The notes: generated from the letters alone by a model not told the origin. A stretch of 64,000 nucleotides of DNA from CALVGQ01 sp031551965 (GCA_031551965.1 JAVBMW010000016.1:1-64000), one strand, 5' to 3'. Numbered from the stretch's first letter, positions 1-9,201 are shown. Made by a program: numbers and translations.

Positions 1-17
1 TCAGTTTGTTGACAAAG
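1..17. repeat. Left terminal inverted repeat of the IS
   Basis: This matches the complement of 1634-1650 at 15 of 17 positions, including the run TGTTGACAAAG. It may start a base or more before the window. Confidence 0.75.
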
Positions 18-86
18 TGGTACTTATTTTTAGGTATCGCTTTTCTTTTTGTCTAATTTTCTCACATTTGAAGAATTTTTGTGGTT

Positions 87-1484
87 TTAAGCGAAAATAA
101 AAGATGAATTGAAGCTCCATCTTGCCATTCTTTTTAGATTGTGGCACGCGAAAATCAACGTCGCCTGATGACCATTCTTTCTCAGACCACGTAATCGTGT
201 ATATCTTAAATTGTGATGTTCCTTGCAGTCCGCAAAGACTCGTTCAATCGTTTCTTTACGTTCATTATATATTTCTTTCGATCCAAGTGTATGGCGGATT
301 TCTTCTGCTTCTTCTTTATACTTTTCCCATACATGTCGAGTCACTACTTTTTGTTTTGATGCTGTACATGTTGCTTTTAATGGACATGCTGCACAATCTT
401 TTTCTAATGCTTTATATTCTCGATACCCCTCACGATTTGTGGTTGTGTATTTTAAGTCTTTATCATTTGGACAAATATAAATATCTAGCTGTTCATCATA
501 TACATAATCATATTTTTTGAAGTATCCTTTTTTGGTCATTGGTCTTTTATAAGGTACATATATTTTTTGACCATTCATTAATATCTCGCGACATATTGCT
601 GGAGTATAATAACCTGCATCTAATACCATTTTTTTTATTTGATCCTTATATTTTTCTTGTAATAAATGATATGCTTCAAAGAATGAAACACTATCATGTA
701 CATTTCCAGGCACTGTTACATGACCCACTACAAATCCGTTTTTATCGCAGAATGTTTGGTGACTATATGCAAAGCACTTTTCTTTTTCTCCTTTATGGAA
801 ACAGCCACTTTCTGGATCAGTTGTACTGACTTTGATATTCTTTTTATCCATAACTTCTATTACTTCGCCAGTTTCTTCATCATAGATTAGTTCCATGTTT
901 TTTAAACTATCAAATGGTTTTTTTCCTACTGCTGCACGTTCTTCATTGATTTCTTTTAGAAGTTCATCATCATATGCTTTCTTCACAAGATCAACTTCTT
1001 CATTTGTGTGTTTATTTTTATTCGCATTTGCTTTTTGATGTGTTGCATCTCCAAATATCGTTTCTAAATCGACATACCCATAGTCCATTGCTGCCTTTAA
1101 TATGTATTCAAATATTTCTTCAAACACTCCACTATCTGCATATCTTCTTATATAATTTTGACTCCATGTTGAATAATTAGGAACTTCTTCCTCTATCGAA
1201 ATTCCTAAGAACCATCGATACGCAAAATCAGTTTCTATTTGTTTACACGTTTTTCTCATCGAATGGATTCCGAACCCTATATTGATGAAAAGCATTTTGA
1301 ATAAAATTACTGGATCAATACTGGGTCTACCAAAATCACTATATAAGTTTTGTACTAATGGATAAATAAAACTCCAATCGATACATTTCTCCATTTTTCT
1401 TACTTCATGATTTTGCGGTACTATTTCCTCTATTGTTTTCATTATGAAACAATCATTTTTACCGCTTCTTCTTGTCATTGCCAT
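87..1484 (-). CDS. IS1182-family DDE transposase
   Basis: The 465-residue protein has the layout of IS1182 transposases. An N-terminal DUF772-like helical domain contains GRPSIDPVILFKMLF. A DDE catalytic domain follows, with IFGDATHQKANANK and MVLDAGYYT as probable metal-binding acidic regions. A cysteine-bearing insert (CAACPLKATC) precedes a C-terminal glutamate region (ERVFADCKEHHNLRYT). The start at 1484 is preferred because AGGAGG lies 9 bases upstream; the longer TTG start would put that site inside the gene. No frameshift is visible. It catalyses cut-and-paste or replicative movement of the element. Confidence 0.9.
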   Translation of the reverse strand: MAMTRRSGKNDCFIMKTIEEIVPQNHEVRKMEKCIDWSFIYPLVQNLYSDFGRPSIDPVILFKMLFINIGFGIHSMRKTCKQIETDFAYRWFLGISIEEEVPNYSTWSQNYIRRYADSGVFEEIFEYILKAAMDYGYVDLETIFGDATHQKANANKNKHTNEEVDLVKKAYDDELLKEINEERAAVGKKPFDSLKNMELIYDEETGEVIEVMDKKNIKVSTTDPESGCFHKGEKEKCFAYSHQTFCDKNGFVVGHVTVPGNVHDSVSFFEAYHLLQEKYKDQIKKMVLDAGYYTPAICREILMNGQKIYVPYKRPMTKKGYFKKYDYVYDEQLDIYICPNDKDLKYTTTNREGYREYKALEKDCAACPLKATCTASKQKVVTRHVWEKYKEEAEEIRHTLGSKEIYNERKETIERVFADCKEHHNLRYTRLRGLRKNGHQATLIFACHNLKRMARWSFNSSFIFA

Positions 1485-1633
1485 CTGTGTTTTCCTCCTG
1501 CTCAACCAATCTCTATTATACCATTTTGAGCATTAAAAAAGGTAAAAAGAGCCACAGTTTTAGGTTGAGCAGTCATCTTTTTACCTCTTTTAGTTTATCA
1601 CATTCTCTACAAAATAAAAAGACTGTTGATTTT

Positions 1634-1650
1634 CTTTGTCAACAGCCTGA
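1634..1650. repeat. Right terminal inverted repeat of the IS
   Basis: This is the complement of the left repeat and ends in CAGCCTGA. It lies upstream of the transposase and contains half of a small hairpin (CTGTTGA/TCAACAG, 1623-1646). Confidence 0.78.
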
Positions 1651-1670
1651 AAGAAGACAAGCGTCTTCTT
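1651..1670 (-). terminator. Terminator hairpin of the acetyltransferase, abutted by the IS
   Basis: Perfect 8-bp arms AAGAAGAC/GTCTTCTT surround a 4-base loop, 5 bases beyond the stop of the minus-strand acetyltransferase. On that strand the bases after the hairpin are already the IS end, so the expected T-tract has been displaced or lost. On the plus strand a short T-rich run follows. Confidence 0.6.
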
Positions 1671-1675
1671 TAATT

Positions 1676-2248
1676 TTATAGATCTAAATACCAAATCAGT
1701 TCAATTTCGTGTTTGAAATCAGGCTCATTGTAATAAGCATATTCATCGATGGCAGATAAAATAGCACCTTGTTTATGATAAAACTTTATGGCTGGAATAT
1801 TGTTGTTTTGACATTCTATTTTCATTTGTATTAAGTTACGCTCTTGAGACCACTTAACAGCTAAATTAAATAAGTTTTGACCTATTCCTTGATGTTTGTA
1901 GTCATCTTCGACACGCAGATCCCAAAGTACAGCTAAGTCATCACGATTCGCAAGCATATTTACACCATCTGTCTTAGATGCAATCATTGCTCCACCTATC
2001 GGTTTATCATCATCAAAAGCCATGATAAATCCCCAATTGGATAGATCAAACTGCTCTTCGTATTTAGAGGCATTTGCGTGTGTGCCCATTACCTTAATAT
2101 AAGGTGATACTGGTACCTCATTGAATTTAAAACCACCAAGTCCATTGTCTATTTTAATGATCTCTAAATAACTAGACACCGGAACATTCATGGAAATCGT
2201 ATCATAAAGTGGCAAAAACGTTTTGTCGACTATCTTGTAAGTAATCAT
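1676..2248 (-). CDS. GNAT family N-acetyltransferase
   Basis: This 190-residue protein has the GNAT fold signature. The acetyl-CoA binding motif A is LRVEDDYKHQGIGQNLFNLA (QxGIG) around residues 110-130. A final beta strand, PAIKFYHKQGAILSA, is the usual motif B region. The substrate is not evident. The gene stands alone, and its terminator hairpin now touches the insertion sequence. Family assignment is firm; function beyond acyl transfer is unknown. Confidence 0.85.
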   Translation of the reverse strand: MITYKIVDKTFLPLYDTISMNVPVSSYLEIIKIDNGLGGFKFNEVPVSPYIKVMGTHANASKYEEQFDLSNWGFIMAFDDDKPIGGAMIASKTDGVNMLANRDDLAVLWDLRVEDDYKHQGIGQNLFNLAVKWSQERNLIQMKIECQNNNIPAIKFYHKQGAILSAIDEYAYYNEPDFKHEIELIWYLDL

Positions 2249-2363
2249 AGGAAACCCTCATTTAATTTAAACAGATTGTAGCACATCGATAAGTTTAATT
2301 AAAGTGGTCATCACTACCTGTTTGTGTGGTATACTAATGATGTTATTTTAAGTTGAGGAATTT

Positions 2364-3566
2364 ATGAAACTTGTAGAATTAAATGAAGAAAGATTTGATG
2401 AATTTGTAAGAAAAACGGATTGCGATAATTTTATGCAATCTATTTATATGGTGCATCATCTAAGACAAATGGAACGTGAGTTTTATTTGGTAGGTCTTGA
2501 GGATGACGGTAAACTTGTTGGGGCAACGATACTTGAAGCCTACAAGGGATATTTCAATCAAAAAACATTTGAGGCTTACAAAGGATTTATCATCGATTAT
2601 AAACAAAAAAAATTAATCAAGGAATTTACGGATGCTTTGATTCCTTTTGTGAAGAGTAAAGGTGGTTTTCGTTTAGTGATCGATCCGTATGTACCTGTTG
2701 TACAACGAGATATAGACGCCAACATTATAGAAGGTGGATTTGATAATCGTGACTTAATTCAAACGCTTTTAGATTTAGGATATCAAAAACTCGATCATGC
2801 TGGTCAAGTATCCTGGGTTTTTGCATTGGATATCAATGGGAAAACTTCAGATCAGATTTTTAATGAAATGAAAACGAATGCAAAAAGAAATATTAAGAAG
2901 ACAATTGATCGCTATAAACTATCAGTACGTGAATTGAGTTATGAAGATTTACCAGAGTTTAAAAAACTAACAGAAGACACAGGAAAAAGACGCGGTTTCA
3001 ATGATAAACCACTTGCTTACTATCAATCAATGTACTTAAATTTTAAGGATCAAGTTCGTTTTTTAATGGTTGATTTAGTATTTGATGATTATTTAGCTCA
3101 GATAGAAGAAGAATTAGTTTTATGTAAAGATAAATTATCTAAGTTAAAAGATGAATCAAAAAAAGAGAAGGTTATTGAGACAATCGAAAAATTAAACGAA
3201 AATAAACTTGAAGCTCTTTCATTAAAAGAAAAACACGGTGATAAAATAGTGTTATCAGGTGGAATGTTTATTCTTTACGGAAATGAAACAGTATATTTAT
3301 TCTCTGGCAGCTATGATGAATTTATGTCTTTCTCGGGACAATTCCGCATTCAATGGGAAATGATCCAGTACGCTTGCAATAAAGGTTACAAGCGACATAA
3401 TTTTTATGGAATTCGTGATGTATTTGATAAAAATAGTGAAAATTATGGTGTTTATGCCTTTAAAAAAATGTTCAATGGTTATGTAGAAGAGTTAATGGGA
3501 TCCTATGAAATTAAAACTTCTTCATTTTATTCCGTTTATAAGCTGATGAAGAAATTAAAGGGGTAA
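2364..3566 (+). CDS. FemABX/MurM-type aminoacyl transferase
   Basis: This 400-residue protein belongs to the FemABX family, which adds amino acids from aminoacyl-tRNA to the lipid II stem peptide to build peptidoglycan cross-bridges. It shows tandem GNAT-like halves (residues about 1-160 and 165-400) and a charged helical insertion at about 235-292. That insertion corresponds to the coiled-coil arm of FemA, which is thought to contact tRNA. The C-terminal part contains YGIRDVFDKNSENYGVYAFK, typical of the family. A TATACT -10 box lies about 30 bases upstream. It is followed two bases later by the zinc-ribbon gene at 3569, probably in one transcript. The amino acid added cannot be read from sequence. 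Confidence 0.88.
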   Translation: MKLVELNEERFDEFVRKTDCDNFMQSIYMVHHLRQMEREFYLVGLEDDGKLVGATILEAYKGYFNQKTFEAYKGFIIDYKQKKLIKEFTDALIPFVKSKGGFRLVIDPYVPVVQRDIDANIIEGGFDNRDLIQTLLDLGYQKLDHAGQVSWVFALDINGKTSDQIFNEMKTNAKRNIKKTIDRYKLSVRELSYEDLPEFKKLTEDTGKRRGFNDKPLAYYQSMYLNFKDQVRFLMVDLVFDDYLAQIEEELVLCKDKLSKLKDESKKEKVIETIEKLNENKLEALSLKEKHGDKIVLSGGMFILYGNETVYLFSGSYDEFMSFSGQFRIQWEMIQYACNKGYKRHNFYGIRDVFDKNSENYGVYAFKKMFNGYVEELMGSYEIKTSSFYSVYKLMKKLKG

Positions 3567-3568
3567 AG

Positions 3569-4018
3569 ATGATGTCAGATACAATATTTAAGATATTTCC
3601 CAGAACTAGTCTAGCATTGTATACAGATGCACAAATCAATGAAGCTGTTCAGATACTTAGATTATATTGCGAAGAAGAGATTACTTTCACTAACTTTAAC
3701 AAAATTAGTTTCATTGATTGTATGGAAGGGTTAGAACATATATATTGCCCATGGTGTGGAACAGAAATAAATGAGTCATGGTCAATTTTTATGGAAAAAG
3801 CATATGAGAGTTCTTTCGATAATTTGTCATTTAAGACAACATGTTGCAATTATGCAACTTCGTTGAATGAATTAATATATGTAAAACCATGTGGATTCGC
3901 AACATTTGTAATTGAAGTTCATAATCCAAAAAAAATACCGAGTATTGTTGAACTTCATGAAATGGGTTGTTGCTTCGGAAGTGAACATTTTTTCAGAATG
4001 ATCTCTGCACATTATTAA
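3569..4018 (+). CDS. Uncharacterised cysteine-rich protein with CPWCG motif
   Basis: I do not recognise a named family. The 149-residue product has no signal peptide or membrane segment. It contains YCPWCGTEI around residue 54 and a CC pair about 37 residues later, spaced like a zinc ribbon. A second CC lies near the C terminus (GCCFGSEH). The pattern CPxCG, tryptophan, TxCC, SLNEL, GFA recurs, as I recall, in small Firmicute hypothetical proteins of about this length. It starts two bases after the FemABX gene and shares its terminator. Two adjacent ATG codons (3569, 3572) are both possible starts. Confidence 0.7.
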   Translation: MMSDTIFKIFPRTSLALYTDAQINEAVQILRLYCEEEITFTNFNKISFIDCMEGLEHIYCPWCGTEINESWSIFMEKAYESSFDNLSFKTTCCNYATSLNELIYVKPCGFATFVIEVHNPKKIPSIVELHEMGCCFGSEHFFRMISAHY

Positions 4019-4066
4019 GGAGTTGCGATATTTTAACTCTATTTGCTTAAATATAGAGAATTAAGA

Positions 4067-4110
4067 AAATAAATACAGCATTGAGGACATTCTCGTTGCT
4101 GTATTTATTT
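4067..4110. terminator. Long perfect hairpin, likely bidirectional terminator
   Basis: The arms AAATAAATACAGCA (4067-4080) and their complement (4097-4110) pair over 14 bp around a 16-base loop that can form a further GAG/CTC pairing. It sits between the convergent zinc-ribbon gene and ligD. Confidence 0.7.
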
Positions 4111-4177
4111 AATTGGTCTCTTATGCTCACTTATCTTATCTGTTGAAATTGTTGATTTTGTTGAGAATCATAATGGA

Positions 4178-6562
4178 TTATTTTAATTTTTGATTTGTAT
4201 TTGTAAAACCATCCCAAGGATCTTTTTTCTTTAGTCGCTTGATTGCATCTTGCATCGTGATTTGATTGGGTGCGATTTTATTTAACTCATTCCAAGCGAT
4301 CGGCATAGATACAGTTGGTTTTTCTTTTGCACGTAATGAGTAAGGAGCGACGCTTGTTGCACTTCTAGTGTTTCGTATCCAATCAATGAATATTTTCTTA
4401 TCACGCTTATTTTTACGGATGTTGCTTGTATAGCGATCTGGCCAACGATCTTCCATTAAAATGGCAACGTTTTTCGCAAATTCACTAAAATTGTCCCAGT
4501 TTGAGGTGGGTTTAAATGGTACTACGATATGATAACCTTTTCCGCCACTAGTCTTAAGATAACTGGTTAAGTTAAGTTCATCAAGGATGATCTTTAGGTC
4601 TTTAACTCCTTGACGTACTTGTTTCAATTCCATTTTTTCATCGGGGTCCAAATCAAATACCATCATATCTGGTTTCTCTAATGTTTTAATATGACTACCC
4701 CAGATATGAAACTCAATCGTATTCATTTGAACTTCGGACATAATTCCATCCGACTCAATGATCGAGTAATAAGTTTCAGTTTCATTTTTACTGTTGGTCA
4801 CATCTACAAGCTTAATTCCTGTCATTTCATTTTCTAGATGTTTTTTAAAGAAACCTTCTTTACCTACACCTTGTGGATAACGGATCACACTGATCAAACG
4901 ATTTTGAAGATAAGGTAACATTCTTTCGGATACTTTTTGATAATAATCGGCAATATCCTTTTTAGTAACTTTTTCTTTTGGATACATGATTTTATCGGGG
5001 CTTGTAAGTATGATTTTTTCAGATTTTGAATTCTGATTTGATTTATTTTTTATTGGTGTTTCCTTTTTTACCGATGTGGCAATTTTATCTGATCTCAACC
5101 CTTTGTACTTAGCTTGGCGAAGCAATCCTTCACTTGTCCATTCTGCGAATTTGATTTCAGCAATGAGTTCTGGTTTTAACCAATTCAAAGTTTCACCATT
5201 TTGGGGTTTTGGTGTATTTGTGAAAGGCGAGGATTTACGAATTAGTTTTCTTGTTTTCGATTCTAGCTCATCCATATCAACTTTAGAAAAACCACCTGCT
5301 CGTCCAACATAAATGAATTGATCTTCTTCATAAACTCCAAGTAATAAGGAACTGATTCCGGTATCTCTTTTAGTAGATAAAGTATATCCTCCGATCACAA
5401 ACTCTTGGCCTTTAATACACTTGATTTTGATCCAATCACCATTTCTTTTTGAAGTGTACACGGATTCTTTCTTTTTGCCAATAATGCCTTCCAAATTCTT
5501 TTCAAAAGCCACCTTAAGACAAGCTTTGCCTTGGCCTTCAACATGAGTACTATATATCAGGCTTTTAGGAGAATTCTTTAATATTTTTTCTAATGTTTGT
5601 TTTCGCTTGATCAAAGGTATATCTCGTAAATCTTCACCATCATAAGCAAGAATATCAAATATTACATAACAAAGATTTTGATCGTTTGGGTTTTTCAAAT
5701 ATCCTTGTAGTGCTTGAAAATCAGAACGACCTTGATCATCGATCACTACAGCTTCACCATCCAAAACCATAGAGTGCCCTTTAGAAATATCCTTTAGAGG
5801 ATCGATAAGTTCATTGAACTTTGAAGTGTAGTCATTATGATTTCGTGTTACCAACCTTATTTTTTTATTATCTATAAAAGAAATTATTCGATATCCATCA
5901 TATTTGATCTCATATAACCAATCTTTTTCGTTAGGAACTTCATTTACAAGTTTTGCGAGTGCAACTTCAACACGATCAAAAGGATTAGAAGGAATTGAAC
6001 TGTTTTTATTTTCAGAGATTTGTTTCATAGTTCGATTAGTTCTAACGCTTTTTGTATATTTTGAGATACCATCAATGTCCTTTGTGTATTCATCTTTTTC
6101 TTTAATAAGTAACCAATTATTTTCGTTTTCTTCATTGTGCAATTTGACAAGTGCCCAATTACCTTTTAATCTTGACCCATTTAATGAAAATTTAATCGAT
6201 CCCTTTTTTAATCCTTGATCCATATCAAGGATAGGAGTGTATGTCCCTTCATCCCAAATCATGACTGTTCCTCCACCATATTCACCTTGAGGGATCGTGC
6301 CTTCAAAATCTTTGTAGTCAAATGGGTGATCTTCAACCTGTATCGCTAATCGTTTATCCTTAGGATTAAAACTAGGCCCTTTTGGAACTGCCCAACTTTT
6401 AAGAACTCCATTGTGTTCTAAACGGAAATCATAATGATCTTTTCTAGCTAAATGATGTTGCACGACAAAAATTAATTCTCTATTTGAATTTTTTTTATTT
6501 CCCTTTGGTTCGCTTGTTTTATTGAAATTTCTTTTTTTATTGTATTTGTCTAAATTTGTCAT
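4178..6562 (-). CDS. ligD: LigD: multifunctional ATP-dependent DNA ligase
   Basis: LigD repairs double-strand breaks by non-homologous end joining with Ku. The 794-residue chain has the order phosphoesterase, ligase, polymerase. The phosphoesterase spans about residues 1-170, with VQHHLARKDHYDFRLEHNG and the histidine region at VEDHPFDYKDFEGTIPQGEYG. The ATP-dependent ligase spans about 200-510, with the nucleotidyl-lysine motif EIKYDGYR. The archaeo-eukaryotic primase-like polymerase spans about 525-780, with FDLDPDE and KTSGGKGYH. All key motifs are intact. Length and order match the Pseudomonas-type enzyme. No ku gene is present in the window, although the two are often adjacent. Confidence 0.95.
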   Translation of the reverse strand: MTNLDKYNKKRNFNKTSEPKGNKKNSNRELIFVVQHHLARKDHYDFRLEHNGVLKSWAVPKGPSFNPKDKRLAIQVEDHPFDYKDFEGTIPQGEYGGGTVMIWDEGTYTPILDMDQGLKKGSIKFSLNGSRLKGNWALVKLHNEENENNWLLIKEKDEYTKDIDGISKYTKSVRTNRTMKQISENKNSSIPSNPFDRVEVALAKLVNEVPNEKDWLYEIKYDGYRIISFIDNKKIRLVTRNHNDYTSKFNELIDPLKDISKGHSMVLDGEAVVIDDQGRSDFQALQGYLKNPNDQNLCYVIFDILAYDGEDLRDIPLIKRKQTLEKILKNSPKSLIYSTHVEGQGKACLKVAFEKNLEGIIGKKKESVYTSKRNGDWIKIKCIKGQEFVIGGYTLSTKRDTGISSLLLGVYEEDQFIYVGRAGGFSKVDMDELESKTRKLIRKSSPFTNTPKPQNGETLNWLKPELIAEIKFAEWTSEGLLRQAKYKGLRSDKIATSVKKETPIKNKSNQNSKSEKIILTSPDKIMYPKEKVTKKDIADYYQKVSERMLPYLQNRLISVIRYPQGVGKEGFFKKHLENEMTGIKLVDVTNSKNETETYYSIIESDGIMSEVQMNTIEFHIWGSHIKTLEKPDMMVFDLDPDEKMELKQVRQGVKDLKIILDELNLTSYLKTSGGKGYHIVVPFKPTSNWDNFSEFAKNVAILMEDRWPDRYTSNIRKNKRDKKIFIDWIRNTRSATSVAPYSLRAKEKPTVSMPIAWNELNKIAPNQITMQDAIKRLKKKDPWDGFTNTNQKLK

Positions 6563-6674
6563 GGTTATCCTCTTTTAGTTTTAGTTTCGATTATTTATAG
6601 AGGAATATTCATGTTTAATGAAAATTTGATGATTTTGTAGTATTATTGTGATAAACCAATGGAGGCTGATAAAA

Positions 6675-7511
6675 ATGGAAAGAAAACTTTTTTGTGAAAT
6701 TAGTCCATTGACTTACAAAATATCTCGTTCAAAAGAAATAATGAAAAAACATCTATCTAATATATTATCAAGAAAAAGATTTGCAGTTTTAAAAAGCGAT
6801 GAATTATTGCCAATAATAATAAAAAAACATAAATCACTAATTCGTAGAAAACTTAATAATGTGGACTTAGAATTACAGAATAATAAAGCTAAAAATTTAA
6901 GCCTTGCTGCCCCAAAAATAAATAAAGTTTTAATTAGACCTGGAGAAACATTTTCATTTTGGCGTTTAGTAGGAGATTGTACAAAAGCGAAAGGTTATTT
7001 AGATGGAATGACTATTTCGAAGGGTAAGCCCGACAAAGGAACTGGAGGAGGAATGTGTCAGTTCACGAATCTATTGCATTGGATGATCTTGCACACAGAT
7101 TTAACAATAGTAGAACATCATCATCACAATCGATTTGATTTATTTCCGGACTTCAAAAGACAAATTCCATTTGGTACGGGAACTTCTATTGTATATAATA
7201 ATTTAGATTATCAAGTTACAAATAATACTGAAAAAATATACCAAATTATCGTTTATACAACTGAAGAACATTTATGTGGAGAAATTAGATCAGATAGACC
7301 ACTAGAAATCAAAGTTCATATTGCTGAAGAAGAATCTTATTTTATAGAGAAAACTGATGGTATCTATCGTCATAACAAGATTTATCGTGAAGTTTACGAT
7401 AAAAAAACAGGGGACATGACTGAAAGGAAAATGTTGCTGGAAAATAATTCTAAAGTTATGTATGATAGATCATTTATCGATCAAGCAAAAATAAAAAAAG
7501 ACTTCATTTGA
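6675..7511 (+). CDS. VanW family protein
   Basis: The 278-residue product carries a VanW domain in its central and C-terminal parts. GETFSFWRLVGDCTKAKGY, GTGGGMCQFTNLL and the histidine run EHHHHNRFD are conserved family features. VanW is an accessory protein in some vancomycin-resistance clusters, but stand-alone homologues are common and of unknown function. No vanR, vanS or ligase gene is nearby, so resistance should not be inferred. The start at 6675 is chosen because GGAGG lies 9 bases upstream. No signal peptide is visible. Confidence 0.85.
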   Translation: MERKLFCEISPLTYKISRSKEIMKKHLSNILSRKRFAVLKSDELLPIIIKKHKSLIRRKLNNVDLELQNNKAKNLSLAAPKINKVLIRPGETFSFWRLVGDCTKAKGYLDGMTISKGKPDKGTGGGMCQFTNLLHWMILHTDLTIVEHHHHNRFDLFPDFKRQIPFGTGTSIVYNNLDYQVTNNTEKIYQIIVYTTEEHLCGEIRSDRPLEIKVHIAEEESYFIEKTDGIYRHNKIYREVYDKKTGDMTERKMLLENNSKVMYDRSFIDQAKIKKDFI

Positions 7512-7518
7512 AATCTTC

Positions 7519-7959
7519 TTATAATTCATAATCTTCAAACATTTCTTGTAGTATATCGACGATCAGTTGATGATCTTGATCGTGAGCTAAGCCAGAGACA
7601 CAAAATGCTCCACGTAGTTTATCTTCTACAAAAATAGGAAAACCTCCACCGCCTAGGGTGTATTCATCGTTTTTTGCCCAAGATTTATAGGGTTCGGTTT
7701 TTTGTTTGTTGAAGCCAATAATTGAAGCGTGTCCACTATCCATCACCGTTTTTTGTTTGCGATCTAGCCATTCTTCTCCTTTTTTACCATCCATTAAATA
7801 TTGAAAAACTATGTCTCCATCAAAATAAACACGAATACGTACAGGTTTTAATTTTCTTTCTTGTACTTTTCGATTTACCTTATTGCCAAAAACCAGTGCA
7901 TATTCATGAGTGAATTCACTAAATGTAAATTTCTTTTCTTGTGCTAAGTATTCTTTCAT
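7519..7959 (-). CDS. HbpS/GlcG-like (UPF0303) protein
   Basis: The 146-residue protein belongs to the GlcG/HbpS-like fold, sometimes annotated as a heme-degrading domain or UPF0303. Diagnostic stretches are GGGGFPIFVEDKLRGAFCVSG near the C terminus, HASIIGF in the middle, and the final acidic helix. There is no signal peptide, so it is cytosolic. Proteins of this fold bind heme, cobalamin or small organic ligands, or have unknown roles. It converges on vanW with only 7 bases between the stops and appears to be a single-gene unit. Confidence 0.8.
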   Translation of the reverse strand: MKEYLAQEKKFTFSEFTHEYALVFGNKVNRKVQERKLKPVRIRVYFDGDIVFQYLMDGKKGEEWLDRKQKTVMDSGHASIIGFNKQKTEPYKSWAKNDEYTLGGGGFPIFVEDKLRGAFCVSGLAHDQDHQLIVDILQEMFEDYEL

Positions 7960-8066
7960 GGTAACCTCTTTCGTTTAATCTAGTTGATTTTTCTATTATA
8001 ACATTTAAAGATTTGTTATGATAATTATATATTGTTAAATTATCATTAATTTAGAAAGGCAATATC

Positions 8067-8513
8067 ATGAAGAAAAATTCTTTAGCTACAAAGATTGTAT
8101 GTGGACTCGTTACTATATTCTATCTAACACAATCAAGAACTCTATATATGTTTTGTACGCATGACACTGATTATTTAAAAATCAATGAGTACACAAATAG
8201 AATGTTAAAATTTGAATATATCAATAATTTTACACTTATGAATGGATTGTTTGCACTAATTGGATTAGTTTTTGGATTTATTTCTATTTTTCTTATGTTA
8301 AGGAAAAATGAAAACACCAAAAAATTTGCGTTAGCTTCTGCGATATCATTTCTTTTGATGTTGATCTATTATGGCTTTTTTGATACACGTTGGATCATTT
8401 TCAACACTGATGTTATGCTTGGTGATAACTTCTTGTTTGGAGTATCCTTGTTATATTATTTTTATAGTATTGCTGAATCTTACAAAATCAAACGAAAAAG
8501 AATAGGTTATTAA
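8067..8513 (+). CDS. Small membrane protein, unknown function
   Basis: This is a 148-residue hypothetical protein with about four hydrophobic segments near residues 9-28, 55-82, 92-108 and 120-138. A polar loop (HDTDYLKINEYTNRM) lies between the first two. GAAAGG lies just upstream of the ATG and the C terminus is basic (KIKRKRIGY). I do not recognise the family. Its stop overlaps the end of the convergent frameshifted gene at 8510 by 4 bases. Confidence 0.6.
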   Translation: MKKNSLATKIVCGLVTIFYLTQSRTLYMFCTHDTDYLKINEYTNRMLKFEYINNFTLMNGLFALIGLVFGFISIFLMLRKNENTKKFALASAISFLLMLIYYGFFDTRWIIFNTDVMLGDNFLFGVSLLYYFYSIAESYKIKRKRIGY

Positions 8514-9059
8514 TGATTGATGCTTTTGATGATAGAAGCATATTGCTTTCTGAGATAACGGTTTTGTGATTGATCCAAAAAATGTTTTTCTCCAGAAGTC
8601 CAAATTAGAAGTGATCCAATAATATTGATTACATCGAATATTAAAGAGCCATCAAATAAGTTTGCACAGACATAACTTAATACAAGAAAACTGACTCCTA
8701 ATAAAAGAAGTATAATACACTGGTTCCGCACGGATTTGTATTCATGGGCCATCATAAGTAAACGAAGTTTGAAATTCTCGATAATAATTACTTTTACATC
8801 ATCCTGGGAATAATCCCCAATACCTTCACAAGAGAACTTTATGCTTATAGAGTTACTTCGATGAAACCGAAGAATAAGTTCGTCGATCGATTCAAGTATG
8901 TCATGTTTTATTTTAGGCATTTTAGTAACGATATCAGAGTCAAATATGGCCTCATAATTTATGAAATTTAATGTTAGACAATTATTTTCAACATCAAAAA
9001 AAGTTACTTATTAACTCTTTTTGGTTCTTCATGATTTGCTTCTCTAGAAAATTATCCAT
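8510..9059 (-). pseudogene. Two-TM protein gene split by a one-base frameshift
   Basis: The downstream frame codes for 136 residues: a soluble N-terminal part, two adjacent hydrophobic segments near residues 62-105, and a basic tail. In the same frame the reading extends upstream without a stop, as FDVENNCLTLNFINYEA and onward. It meets a second open segment starting at ATG 9059 (MDNFLEKQIMKNQKELISNF) with a strong GGAGG 5 bases upstream. The two are out of phase by one base at a run of seven T on the coding strand (8996-9002); six T would restore about 182 residues. It could be a true pseudogene, a sequencing error, or a +1 frameshift at TTT TGA. Confidence 0.6.
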
Positions 9060-9201
9060 GGGGACCTCCATTTGATTTTACTATTATATCATCAAATCAA
9101 TTGATATAATTAATTGCTGTAAAAAACATTGTGAAAATTAGTTTTCTTATAACTAATAAGTCCCTTTAAATTAAAAAGATACAAATAAACTTGTCAAACA
9201 A

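Larger units (their letters stand above)
1..1650 (-). mobile_element. IS1182-family insertion sequence
   Basis: One transposase gene is bounded by imperfect inverted repeats. The left end (1-17) and the complement of the right end (1634-1650) both read TCAG, two variable bases, then TGTTGACAAAG. The left end coincides with the window edge, so the outermost base is uncertain and no target duplication can be checked. The right end abuts a perfect hairpin at 1651-1670. The transposase frame is intact, so the element may be active. Confidence 0.88.

Noticed and set aside
122..1180. Plus-strand frames within the IS
   Set aside because: They are mirrored from the transposase and show no family resemblance or start signals.
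6675..7511. A vancomycin resistance determinant
   Set aside because: Only a VanW-domain gene is present; no van ligase, dehydrogenase, dipeptidase or two-component genes are nearby.
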